7,160 bases of DNA from an uncultured Clostridia bacterium (GCA_937895465.1 CALAYY010000196.1:1-7160); one strand, 5' to 3'. Counted from the stretch's first letter, positions 1 to 5,991 are shown. The notes: generated by a model not told the origin, from the letters alone. Numbers and translations: made by a program.

Positions 1-4
1 ATAT

Positions 5-80
5 GATCCATTAGCTCAGTCGGTAGAGCACATGACTTTTAATCATGGTGTCCCGAGTTCGAATCTCGGATGGATCACCA
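5..80 (+). tRNA. tRNA-Lys (anticodon TTT)
   Basis: The acceptor stem GATCCAT (5-11) pairs perfectly with ATGGATC (70-76), followed by discriminator A77 and an encoded CCA (78-80). The anticodon stem CATGA/TCATG encloses the loop CTTTTAA, giving anticodon TTT at 38-40. The T-arm contains the canonical GTTCGAATC. It is the first complete member of a five-tRNA array; its promoter must lie upstream of the window. Confidence 0.97.
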
Positions 81-101
81 TTAAACCCTAAACCCCTTTT
101 T

Positions 102-186
102 GCGGATGTGGCGGAATTGGCAGACGCGCCAGACTTAGGATCTGGTATCGTACGATGTGGGAGTTCAAGTCTCTTCATCCGCACCA
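102..186 (+). tRNA. tRNA-Leu (anticodon TAG)
   Basis: The acceptor stem GCGGATG (102-108) pairs perfectly with CATCCGC (176-182), then A183 and an encoded CCA. The anticodon stem CCAGA/TCTGG encloses CTTAGGA, so the anticodon is TAG at 136-138. The 85-nt length and long variable arm (ATC...GAT) mark a class II leucine tRNA. The T-stem (GGGAG/CTCTT) includes two adjacent G-U pairs, which is slightly weak but keeps the seven-base TTCAAGT loop. Confidence 0.96.
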
Positions 187-202
187 AATTTTGGAGCAGT
201 CT

Positions 203-277
203 GCGGCAGTAGCTCAGCGGTAGAGTGCCGCCTTGCCAAGGCGGATGTCGCGAGTTCGAATCTCGTCTGCCGCTCCA
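203..277 (+). tRNA. tRNA-Gly (anticodon GCC)
   Basis: The acceptor stem GCGGCAG (203-209) pairs with CTGCCGC (267-273), with discriminator T274 and an encoded CCA (275-277). The anticodon stem CCGCC/GGCGG holds the loop TTGCCAA, giving anticodon GCC at 235-237. The T-arm has the usual GTTCGAATC. It is third in the array, 16 nt after tRNA-Leu(TAG). Confidence 0.97.
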
Positions 278-282
278 TTTTC

Positions 283-356
283 GGCACCATAGCCAAGCGG
301 TAAGGCAGAGGTCTGCAAAACCTTTATCCCCAGTTCGATTCTGGGTGGTGCCTCCA
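283..356 (+). tRNA. tRNA-Cys (anticodon GCA)
   Basis: The acceptor stem GGCACCA (283-289) pairs with TGGTGCC (346-352), followed by T353 and an encoded CCA (354-356). The anticodon loop CTGCAAA between GAGGT and ACCTT gives anticodon GCA at 315-317. The T-arm includes GTTCGATTC. It starts only 5 nt after the CCA of tRNA-Gly, so both are surely processed from one transcript. Confidence 0.97.
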
Positions 357-364
357 ATAAATAT

Positions 365-389
365 CAAGCCCTGTAAAAAGGGTTTGTTT
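365..389 (+). terminator. weak terminator-like hairpin inside the tRNA array
   Basis: Bases 365-372 (CAAGCCCT) pair with 379-386 (AGGGTTTG), with one G-U pair and a six-base loop, and T-rich sequence follows. It lies between tRNA-Cys and tRNA-Leu(TAA). It could attenuate read-through to the last tRNA or simply be a spacer structure. The U-tract is broken, so a terminator role is uncertain. Confidence 0.3.
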
Positions 390-395
390 ATATTT

Positions 396-483
396 GCCGA
401 AGTGGCGAAATGGCAGACGCAAAGGACTTAAAATCCTTCGGAGGTTACACTCCGTGCCGGTTCGAGTCCGGCCTTCGGCACCA
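396..483 (+). tRNA. tRNA-Leu (anticodon TAA)
   Basis: The acceptor stem GCCGAAG (396-402) pairs with CTTCGGC (473-479), then A480 and an encoded CCA (481-483). The anticodon stem AAGGA/TCCTT holds CTTAAAA, so the anticodon is TAA at 429-431. The 88-nt length and a clear variable arm (CGGAG...CTCCG) confirm a class II leucine tRNA. It is the last gene of the array and the second leucine isoacceptor in it. Confidence 0.97.
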
Positions 484-485
484 AG

Positions 486-524
486 TAAAATAGTCAAAAG
501 TTTTTTAGCTTTTGACTTATTTTA
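486..524 (+). terminator. intrinsic terminator of the tRNA array
   Basis: GTCAAAAG (493-500) pairs with CTTTTGAC (509-516) around an eight-base T-rich loop. The stem is extended by TAAAATA (486-492) against TAAAATAA-complementary sequence at 517-524, with a single bulged base. The descending arm is T-rich, as expected for an intrinsic terminator. It starts 3 nt after the last tRNA and ends about 50 nt before the next coding start, and the near-symmetry could let it work on both strands. Confidence 0.75.
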
Positions 525-572
525 TTTAAATAAAAAGCAATATAAAAACATATTTTTAAGGAGCATAAACAA

Positions 573-1025
573 ATGATATTAGATGTCATAAGTAATTTGA
601 ATGTCTATGAAAATTGCAATAAAAATTTTAATAAAGTAATTGAGTTTATGAAAAAAAATGATTTGACAAATCTAGAATCAGGGCGGTATGAATTAGAAGA
701 TGATTGTTTTGTAAAAATCATGTCATATCAAACAAAAGAACAAAACGATGCCCAGTTGGAGTCACATAAGAATTATATTGATGTGCAATACATAATAAGC
801 GGCAATGAAAAAGTGCTTTGGCAAAACGCTAATGTCGGTATGAAAGCGGAAGAATATAACGAAAAAGAAGATTGTTTGTTATGGAAGGTTTCTAACCCTG
901 TTAGCTTTTGCATTAATGCCGGAATGTTTTGTGTTTTTTTTCCTGATGATTTGCATTGCGCATCGCTTTCTGACGGCAAATTAGTAAATGTTAAAAAGGC
1001 AGTATTTAAGATTGCTATAAATTAG
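573..1025 (+). CDS. YhcH/YjgK/YiaL family protein (putative sugar anomerase)
   Basis: This 150-residue protein matches the full length of the YhcH/YjgK/YiaL (EbgC-like, formerly DUF386) family of small cupin-like beta-barrel metalloproteins. Visible family marks are GRYEL (37-41), SYQTK (51-55), the ExH metal motif E63-S-H65 followed by YIDVQY (68-73), and FFPDDLH (122-128), whose H128 is a likely further metal ligand. E. coli YhcH (NanQ) is reported as an anomerase that opens or mutarotates sialic acid, and other members sit in sugar-catabolic operons. No sialic-acid genes are seen here, so the substrate is unknown. AAGGAG at 558-563, 9 nt before ATG, supports the start. It is transcribed towards the AraC-type gene and lies beside the dehydrogenase/epimerase operon, so a role on the same sugar is plausible but inferred. 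I saw no convincing promoter between 525 and 557. Confidence 0.9.
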   Translation: MILDVISNLNVYENCNKNFNKVIEFMKKNDLTNLESGRYELEDDCFVKIMSYQTKEQNDAQLESHKNYIDVQYIISGNEKVLWQNANVGMKAEEYNEKEDCLLWKVSNPVSFCINAGMFCVFFPDDLHCASLSDGKLVNVKKAVFKIAIN

Positions 1026-1099
1026 ATAATTTAAGATTTATTATGATTTTTAATTAGTTTTATTTTAAGTTTTTGTTTCTTTCCGAAGCAAGGCATTAT

Positions 1100-1900
1100 T
1101 TAAATTTCTTTAAATATTTCTTTAGGCGGGCGGTCGTAATATTTGTAAAAGTTTCGATAAAAGGTAGTCATCGAATCAAAGCCGTTTAAAAAGACCAAAT
1201 CTGATAAATTAGGATTATCTGATTTTTTTGCAGACGAAATTAGGTTTTGAATCCGCACCATATTTATATAATTATTTAGGTTTTCGCCTATATAAGAATT
1301 AAATAATCTAGAAAAGTAATATTTGTTATAACCAAATTTATTAGAAATATCATCCAAAGATATTGGTTGGGTAAAGTGCTCATCTATATAATTGAGTGCA
1401 TCAATAATTATACTGATTTTTAAAGAAGCCTTAACAGGAACAAGTTGATAATGGGATAGCAGACTTCCTAGGATTATTTGAATATAACCTTTTTTGACCA
1501 TCTCTGAAGTTGTATTAGTAATTTTATTCAACGATTCAAAATATTGCATAAGACTGTAATTAAATGCTTTATCTTTTAGATGTGCAGGCAAAGTTTTTGT
1601 TTGAAAAAAACTAGTAAAATCATCAGAATAGCGCTGCCCTATGATTAGTACATAATTGGTGTAATCTGGAGCAGGGTATAATTGATGTATTCCGCACTTG
1701 TGCACAAAAATGATATCGTCCTTTTGTGCGCAAAAATTTTCACCGTCAATATTACAATCAAGCGCACCGTCTATAACATAAAGAATTTCAATACAACGAT
1801 GAAAATGCGCAATTGTTGGTTCGTGCTGGCTTTGAAAAAAAACGACCTTATCTGTTTTATCATGAAAAGATTCATATATAATATTATTATGTTTCATCAT
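1100..1900 (-). CDS. AraC-family transcriptional regulator
   Basis: This 266-residue protein has the usual AraC layout. An N-terminal cupin-like sensor domain shows AHFHRCIEILYVIDG at 31-45, the histidine/glutamate signature of the ligand pocket, and runs to about residue 95. A helical linker follows, then two C-terminal helix-turn-helix motifs. The first spans about 181-202 (SLDDISNKFGYNKYYFSRLF). The second spans about 232-253 (LSDLVFLNGFDSMTTFYRNF) and is followed by the typical RPPKEI ending. It is divergent from the sugar operon starting at 2006 and most likely controls it in response to a sugar. The start is less certain than for its neighbours: two consecutive Met codons (1900 and 1897) are available, and no clear Shine-Dalgarno sequence lies upstream, which suggests weak translation or a very short leader. 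The effector is unknown. Confidence 0.93.
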   Translation of the reverse strand: MMKHNNIIYESFHDKTDKVVFFQSQHEPTIAHFHRCIEILYVIDGALDCNIDGENFCAQKDDIIFVHKCGIHQLYPAPDYTNYVLIIGQRYSDDFTSFFQTKTLPAHLKDKAFNYSLMQYFESLNKITNTTSEMVKKGYIQIILGSLLSHYQLVPVKASLKISIIIDALNYIDEHFTQPISLDDISNKFGYNKYYFSRLFNSYIGENLNNYINMVRIQNLISSAKKSDNPNLSDLVFLNGFDSMTTFYRNFYKYYDRPPKEIFKEI

Positions 1901-2005
1901 GTCAATATTCGGTAGAAATTTATTGAATTTTGAGTGGAAAACTGCAATATTTAGTGCTATTGTAACATTTGAAGGCTGTTAAGTCAATTATGGAGATATA
2001 ATATT
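1901..2005. promoter_or_regulatory. divergent control region with CAATA/TATTG repeats
   Basis: This 105-bp gap separates the AraC-type gene from the sugar operon. The pentamer CAATA occurs at 1903-1907 and 1945-1949, and its complement TATTG at 1921-1925 and 1958-1962. The first pair extends to a perfect TCAATA/TATTGA inverted repeat with a 13-bp spacer. These alternating elements are candidate half-sites for the AraC-type protein. This is inference; AT-rich DNA can give short matches by chance. Confidence 0.35.
1923..1951 (+). promoter_or_regulatory. possible promoter of the sugar operon
   Basis: TTGAAT (1923-1928) and AATATT (1946-1951) are spaced by 17 bp, and a TGC directly before the -10 gives an extended -10 element. 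The -10 is imperfect (4 of 6), fitting a promoter that needs an activator such as the adjacent AraC-type protein. The CAATA/TATTG elements overlap both boxes. A GGAG Shine-Dalgarno follows at 1992-1995. Confidence 0.3.
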
Positions 2006-3064
2006 ATGAACTTAGTGATTATTGGTTATGGAGGAATGGGGGGATACCACGCTCAAAAATTAAAAGAATATAATGAGGGTAAACCTATTGCTCCTATTAC
2101 CGTTATTGGTGTTTATGATATTGATAAACAAAGGGAATTAATTGCCCAAAAAAACGGCTATAAGATTTATAGCAATCAGCAAGAAATTTGGGCTGACAAG
2201 AATGTCGATGCAGTCCTTATCGCAACACCAAACGATGTTCATGCTATGTATGTAATGGCTGCGTCTAAAGCTGGCAAAAATATGATTTGTGAAAAACCTA
2301 TCGGTATGAATTGTCTTGAGGCTGAGCAAATGTATGCTTTTGCAAAAGAGGCTAATATAATCTTTTCAATTCATCAAAACCGCCGCTGGGATGATGATTT
2401 TCTTACTATAAAAAACATTTTTGATAACAGCTTGATTGGAGATGTATATTGCATTGAATCTCGTGTTATGGGTAGCAACGGAATACCAGGTGCATGGCGA
2501 AAAGAAAAAGCACATGGCGGTGGTATGATGCTTGATTGGGGTGTTCATCTAATTGATCAAATGCTCCAGATGGTAAAATCGCCTATACAAAGCCTTTATT
2601 GTGAGTATAGCTATATCTATGGCGAAGAAGTAGATGACGGCTGCAATCTTACTGTAAATTTTGAAAATGGAATAAAATACCGCATAATTATTGCAACAGA
2701 TTGCTTTAGAAATTTGCCCCGTTGGCAAGTTTATGGTACACAAGGCACAGCTACAATTAATGATTGGAACCTATCAGGTGGAATAACTCGTGTTTTGATT
2801 AGAGATGATAAAAACCTTATTGGAATTAAGGCAGGAAATGGCTTTACACGCACAATGGCTCCTCGAATTGGCAATTCAATAGAGCAAATTGATTTGCCTA
2901 TAGTGAATGCAGAGCCTTTTGCTTTTTATAAAAACTTTGGTGCTTCATGTTTAGGGCATACAGAAAATATAATAAAGCCTGAAGAAGTTATTCGAGTATG
3001 TAAAGTTATGGAAGCGGCAGAACGCTCAGCAAAGCAAAATATAGTAATTAAAGATAAATTATAA
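2006..3064 (+). CDS. Gfo/Idh/MocA family NAD(P)-dependent oxidoreductase
   Basis: The 352-residue length fits the Gfo/Idh/MocA sugar/cyclitol dehydrogenases, which oxidise a hydroxyl to a ketone, or the reverse, with NAD(P). An N-terminal Rossmann fold begins at LVIIGYGGMGGYHAQ (glycine motif about 7-13) and runs to about 120, including the cofactor-site E96-K97-P98. K97 is the usual catalytic lysine. QNRRWDDDFLTIK (124-136) resembles the segment found in YdgJ/YulF-like inositol and sugar dehydrogenases. The C-terminal substrate domain contains GGGMMLDWGVHLIDQ (171-185) with the D177/H181 catalytic pair. It is the first gene of the operon; GGAG at 1992-1995 supports the ATG. The next gene starts 23 nt after its stop. 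Substrate is unknown. It differs clearly from the second family member at 4821-5900 (for example NRRWD against NRFRK), so the two are not a recent duplication. Confidence 0.93.
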   Translation: MNLVIIGYGGMGGYHAQKLKEYNEGKPIAPITVIGVYDIDKQRELIAQKNGYKIYSNQQEIWADKNVDAVLIATPNDVHAMYVMAASKAGKNMICEKPIGMNCLEAEQMYAFAKEANIIFSIHQNRRWDDDFLTIKNIFDNSLIGDVYCIESRVMGSNGIPGAWRKEKAHGGGMMLDWGVHLIDQMLQMVKSPIQSLYCEYSYIYGEEVDDGCNLTVNFENGIKYRIIIATDCFRNLPRWQVYGTQGTATINDWNLSGGITRVLIRDDKNLIGIKAGNGFTRTMAPRIGNSIEQIDLPIVNAEPFAFYKNFGASCLGHTENIIKPEEVIRVCKVMEAAERSAKQNIVIKDKL

Positions 3065-3087
3065 TATAAATAAGGGGGAATCAAATT

Positions 3088-4053
3088 ATGAAAATAAGCG
3101 TGGTAAGCAGTATTTTGAGTGATTACAGTCTTGATGAAAGCTTGAAGTATCTATCAGGACTGGGTGTAGATGAATTTGAATTAGGTGTGGGCGGTTATCC
3201 TGGCAAGGCACATGCAGATGCACTAAAATTAAGTAAGGACAAAAAAACCAGAGAAGCGCTTTTGGATACTTTCAAACAAAACAATATGGGTATATCTGCT
3301 TTATCTGTTCATGGCAACTGTATACATCCTGATAAGGCAACTGCCTCAGCATTTCAGGCTGATTTTGAGGCTGCTTGTGTGCTGGCAGGACAAATAGGTG
3401 TAGATAGACTGATAACCTTCTCAGGTTGTCCTGGCTCTGACCCCTTTGCTTTAATGCCTAATTGGGTAACATGTGCCTGGCCTACAGATTATCAAAAAAT
3501 TCTTGAATGGCAATGGAATGAGGTATTAATTCCTTATTGGGAAAAGGCAGTAAAATTTGCGGCTGATAACGGTGTAAAGAGGATTGCATTAGAGCTACAT
3601 CCAGGATTTTGTGTGTATAATCCGTCAACGCTTATTCGGCTTCGCAATGCTGTAGGAAATGTTATTGGAGCTAATCTTGACCCTTCTCATCTTTTTTGGC
3701 AGGGCATGGATATTTTAGAAGTAATCAGAGAATTAGGAGATTCTATATATTATTTTCATGCTAAAGATACTAGACTGATAGACCATAATATACGCAAAAA
3801 CGGTGTGCTTGATACAAAATCCTTTACAGATGCCGCTGAGCGTTCATGGCTTTTTTGCACACTTGGATATGGACATGATGCACTTGTATGGAAACAAATA
3901 TTTTCAGCATTAAAAGTGGCTGGATACGACGATTGCATTTCTATTGAGCATGAAGATGGGCTTATGTCGCCCAAGGAAGGATTAGAAAAGGCTGTCAAAT
4001 TTGTCAAAGAGAGCATTATCATTCAAAGCAATAAAAACATGTGGTGGGCATAA
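3088..4053 (+). CDS. sugar phosphate isomerase/epimerase (xylose isomerase-like TIM barrel)
   Basis: This 321-residue protein belongs to the AP-endonuclease-2/xylose-isomerase-like TIM-barrel superfamily, which includes IolE, IolI and 3-keto-sugar epimerases such as YcjR. Divalent-metal ligands can be placed at the ends of beta strands: E169 in ALELHP (167-172), D198 in NLDPSH (196-201), H224 in HAKD (224-227) and E287 in SIEHED (285-290). The first strand is MKISVVSSIL. A GGGGG-containing Shine-Dalgarno (3074-3078), 9 nt before ATG, supports the start. It probably epimerises, isomerises or eliminates at a carbon next to a ketone made by one of the flanking dehydrogenases; this is inferred from family and context. 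The distal end encodes M-W-W-A, and its TGGTGG codons double as the ribosome-binding region of the following gene. Confidence 0.9.
   Translation: MKISVVSSILSDYSLDESLKYLSGLGVDEFELGVGGYPGKAHADALKLSKDKKTREALLDTFKQNNMGISALSVHGNCIHPDKATASAFQADFEAACVLAGQIGVDRLITFSGCPGSDPFALMPNWVTCAWPTDYQKILEWQWNEVLIPYWEKAVKFAADNGVKRIALELHPGFCVYNPSTLIRLRNAVGNVIGANLDPSHLFWQGMDILEVIRELGDSIYYFHAKDTRLIDHNIRKNGVLDTKSFTDAAERSWLFCTLGYGHDALVWKQIFSALKVAGYDDCISIEHEDGLMSPKEGLEKAVKFVKESIIIQSNKNMWWA
4043..4048 (+). promoter_or_regulatory. Shine-Dalgarno-like GGTGGG deciding the start at 4056
   Basis: GGTGGG is made from the last Trp-Trp-Ala codons of the upstream gene and lies 7 nt before ATG 4056, which begins 2 nt after the upstream TAA. 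The arrangement suggests translational coupling. A GTG at 4041 would extend the downstream protein by five residues but would overlap this site, so it is disfavoured. Confidence 0.55.
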
Positions 4054-4055
4054 TT

Positions 4056-4787
4056 ATGAAATACGCTGTTCAATTATATAGTTTGAGGGAAATTGCAAAG
4101 CGCGATGGGGCAGAGAAAATATTTAAAATGGCAGCTGAAGCTGGCTATGACGGTGTGGAATTTGCAGGCTTTTACGGTAAGACGCCAAAAGAAATACATG
4201 CTTTGTTAAATAAATATAATTTAATAGGCATTTCAGCTCATATCCTTCCGCAAGATGTAGAAAAGAATATATCATATATTGAAAAATTGGGTATAAAATT
4301 TGTTTTTAATCCTTGGGTCGATTTGGAAGTATTTGAAACACCCACAAAATATGCCGAATTAGTTGATATAACTAATAAAGCAAAGATGATGTTAGATTCT
4401 CATGGAGTTGTGTTAGGTTATCACAATCATTCGCAAGAATTTAATAATGGCAACAACTATGTAAAAAAGTTAACAGATGATATTTTGGGGTTAAAAGCAG
4501 AGCTTGATGTGTTTTGGGCATACGTTGCAAACAGAGATCCAATGGAAGAAATGAAGGCACTAAAGGAAAAGCTTGTATTTGTCCATATAAAAGAGGCGGC
4601 AAAGGAAAATGCACGTGAATCGGCACAGCCTATTATAGGAGAAGGTGCAATCAACATGTCCAAAGTGTTTGAAGAAGCTAAAAACCAGGGAATTGAATGG
4701 GCGGTCTTGGAAGTTGAAAAATTTCCATGCGAAGAAAATAAATATCTTGCTCGCAGTCTGAAAAATATGAAAAGATTTTCAAAATAA
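4056..4787 (+). CDS. sugar phosphate isomerase/epimerase (second, short TIM barrel)
   Basis: Starting at ATG 4056 the protein has 243 residues, compact for the xylose-isomerase-like TIM-barrel superfamily. It opens with MKYAVQLYSLRE, a common first strand of this group, and carries YDGVEF (31-36), LGYHNHSQEF (120-129), ELDVFW (149-154), HIKE (177-180), GEGAIN (195-200) and LEVEKF (218-223). E128, D151, H177 and E219 are the likely metal ligands. The HNH-xx-EF and GEG motifs put it in the IolE / 3-keto-sugar epimerase-like branch, unlike the longer barrel just upstream. It overlaps functionally with its neighbours: only 2 nt separate it from the upstream stop and 33 nt from the next gene. It may act on a 3-keto sugar or keto-cyclitol. 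Substrate and exact reaction (epimerase, dehydratase or lyase) cannot be read from sequence. Confidence 0.9.
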   Translation: MKYAVQLYSLREIAKRDGAEKIFKMAAEAGYDGVEFAGFYGKTPKEIHALLNKYNLIGISAHILPQDVEKNISYIEKLGIKFVFNPWVDLEVFETPTKYAELVDITNKAKMMLDSHGVVLGYHNHSQEFNNGNNYVKKLTDDILGLKAELDVFWAYVANRDPMEEMKALKEKLVFVHIKEAAKENARESAQPIIGEGAINMSKVFEEAKNQGIEWAVLEVEKFPCEENKYLARSLKNMKRFSK

Positions 4788-4820
4788 CTAATCTTATATA
4801 AATGATAAGGAGTAAAAATT

Positions 4821-5900
4821 ATGGATAAGGTAAGAATAGGTGTTATCGGTTGCGGAGGTATTGCTAATCAAAAACATATGCCGGCACAAAAGAATAATCA
4901 AGCAGCTGAAATAATTGCGTTTTGTGATATTATAAAAGACAAAGCAATTAAGGCTCGAGCAGATTTTGGTAAGCTTGAAGATAAGGTATATACAGATTAT
5001 AAAGAACTTCTGAAAGACAAGAGTATAGATGCGGTTTTGGTGTTGACTCCTAATTGCTCTCATTGCGAAATAACTGTTGCGGCACTTGAAGCAGGCAAAC
5101 ATGTAATGTGTGAAAAACCTATGGCAATGAATTATAATGAAGCCAAAATGATGATAGAAGCACGAGATAAATCAGGTAAAGTTTTAACCATAGCTTATCA
5201 AAACAGATTTAGAAAAGACTCTATATACCTAAAACAGCAGGCTGATGCCAATATGTTTGGGGATATCTATTATGCTGAGGCGATTGCTTTACGCCGCCGT
5301 GCAGTACCTACTTGGGGTGTTTTTATTGATAAGGAAAAACAAGGAGGAGGCCCGCTTATTGATATAGGCACTCATGCGCTTGATCTTACGCTGTTTATGA
5401 TGAATAATTATGAACCTGCTTTTTGTATGGGCAAGACCTTTCACAAGTTAAATAAGCAAACAAATACCGGAAATGCATGGGGAGATTGGGATGTAGAAAA
5501 GTTTACTGCGGAAGACAGTGCTTTTGGATTTGTGGTTATGAAAAACGGCGCGCTTATTAATCTAAAAGCAAGTTGGGCATTAAATATTGCCAATCCTCTA
5601 GAGGCTGTAACAGTTATTTGCGGAGATAAAGCAGGTGCTGATATGCTTGACGGCTTAAGGATTAATACAGTCATAGGCGGCAAGCAGGTTATGATTAATC
5701 CTGATCTCAATAGCGGTTCAGTTGCATTTTTTGAAGGGTCTAATATGGATGCACCTCACGAGATTGAAGCGGTTACCTTCACTAATGCAATTTTAGGTAA
5801 AGGCAAATTATATGTTACTGCAGAGCAGGCAGCGGTGGTGACGCAAATTCTTGAAGGAATTTATCAATCAGACAAGACAGGCAAGCCGTATTATTTTTAA
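4821..5900 (+). CDS. Gfo/Idh/MocA family NAD(P)-dependent oxidoreductase (second copy in operon)
   Basis: This 359-residue dehydrogenase has an N-terminal Rossmann fold starting VRIGVIGCGGIANQKHM (4-20), the E98-K99-P100 motif with catalytic K99, QNRFRKD at 127-133, and the substrate-domain motif GGGPLIDIGTHALDL (175-189) with D181 and H185. The segment RRRAVPTWGVFIDKEKQGGG (158-177) is typical of a subgroup of glycoside/sugar dehydrogenases often found beside TIM-barrel isomerases. It probably oxidises or reduces a ring hydroxyl of a sugar or glycoside, possibly at C3; this is inferred. AGGAG at 4808-4812, 8 nt before ATG, supports the start. It is the last clear gene of the four-gene operon and ends with the family-typical GKPYYF. 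It pairs with the different dehydrogenase at the head of the operon, which would allow a combined oxidation and reduction. Confidence 0.93.
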   Translation: MDKVRIGVIGCGGIANQKHMPAQKNNQAAEIIAFCDIIKDKAIKARADFGKLEDKVYTDYKELLKDKSIDAVLVLTPNCSHCEITVAALEAGKHVMCEKPMAMNYNEAKMMIEARDKSGKVLTIAYQNRFRKDSIYLKQQADANMFGDIYYAEAIALRRRAVPTWGVFIDKEKQGGGPLIDIGTHALDLTLFMMNNYEPAFCMGKTFHKLNKQTNTGNAWGDWDVEKFTAEDSAFGFVVMKNGALINLKASWALNIANPLEAVTVICGDKAGADMLDGLRINTVIGGKQVMINPDLNSGSVAFFEGSNMDAPHEIEAVTFTNAILGKGKLYVTAEQAAVVTQILEGIYQSDKTGKPYYF

Positions 5901-5916
5901 ATTGAGAAATAGGCAT

Positions 5917-5991
5917 ATGAAAGGTTCTATCAAAAGAGCAGATGATTTAAAAATCCATTGTCCTACGGTAAAGGGTTATAGTATAGAATAA
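5917..5991 (+). CDS. possible 24-residue small ORF, function unknown
   Basis: An ATG at 5917 opens 24 sense codons ending in TAA (5989-5991). The peptide begins MKGSIKRADDLK and ends KGYSIE; it is hydrophilic, with no membrane segment or signal peptide. It lies 16 nt after the last operon gene and before the operon terminator, so it would be on the same mRNA. The only Shine-Dalgarno-like bases (AGG at 5911-5913) are too close to the ATG. It could be a tiny gene, a remnant of a longer one, or chance. I do not recognise it. Confidence 0.2.
   Translation: MKGSIKRADDLKIHCPTVKGYSIE

Noticed and set aside
11..367. 118-codon minus-strand ORF across the tRNA array
   Set aside because: It is the antisense of four well-formed tRNA genes; such arrays commonly give spurious open frames rich in SRHPP/GDPSEIRTRD-like peptides. 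There is no Shine-Dalgarno or family resemblance.
396..483. tRNA-Leu 3' end as an integration site (att) for a genomic island
   Set aside because: The gene set beyond the tRNAs looks like metabolism, but no copy of the tRNA 3' end, integrase or phage gene is seen in the window.
225..576. Two + strand ORFs (225-431 and 394-576) overlapping the tRNA genes and terminator
   Set aside because: They translate tRNA sequence and the terminator hairpin, and have no ribosome-binding sites.
1073..1091. Hairpin TTGTTTC/GAAGCAA between the convergent yhcH-like and araC-type genes as a terminator
   Set aside because: The 7-bp stem (one G-U) has no T-tract after it on either strand, so termination is not supported.
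4041..4055. GTG at 4041 as start of the second TIM barrel
   Set aside because: It would overlap the upstream gene and the G-rich ribosome-binding region. ATG 4056 begins the family-typical MKYAVQLYSLRE and sits 7 nt after GGTGGG.
4441..4663. Minus-strand ORFs inside the second TIM-barrel gene
   Set aside because: They are shadows of a strongly supported + strand gene with conserved HNH-EF, HIKE and GEG motifs.
4794..5102. 102-codon minus-strand ORF over the start of the second dehydrogenase
   Set aside because: It is antisense to the Rossmann-fold coding sequence (GCGGIA, EKP), rich in Cys/Phe/Ile as expected of a shadow frame, and has no promoter or ribosome-binding site.
2006..5900. Tandem duplication origin for the two dehydrogenases or the two barrels
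   Set aside because: The paired proteins share only family motifs; their lengths and signature segments differ (NRRWD against NRFRK; 321 against 243 residues), so recent duplication is unlikely.
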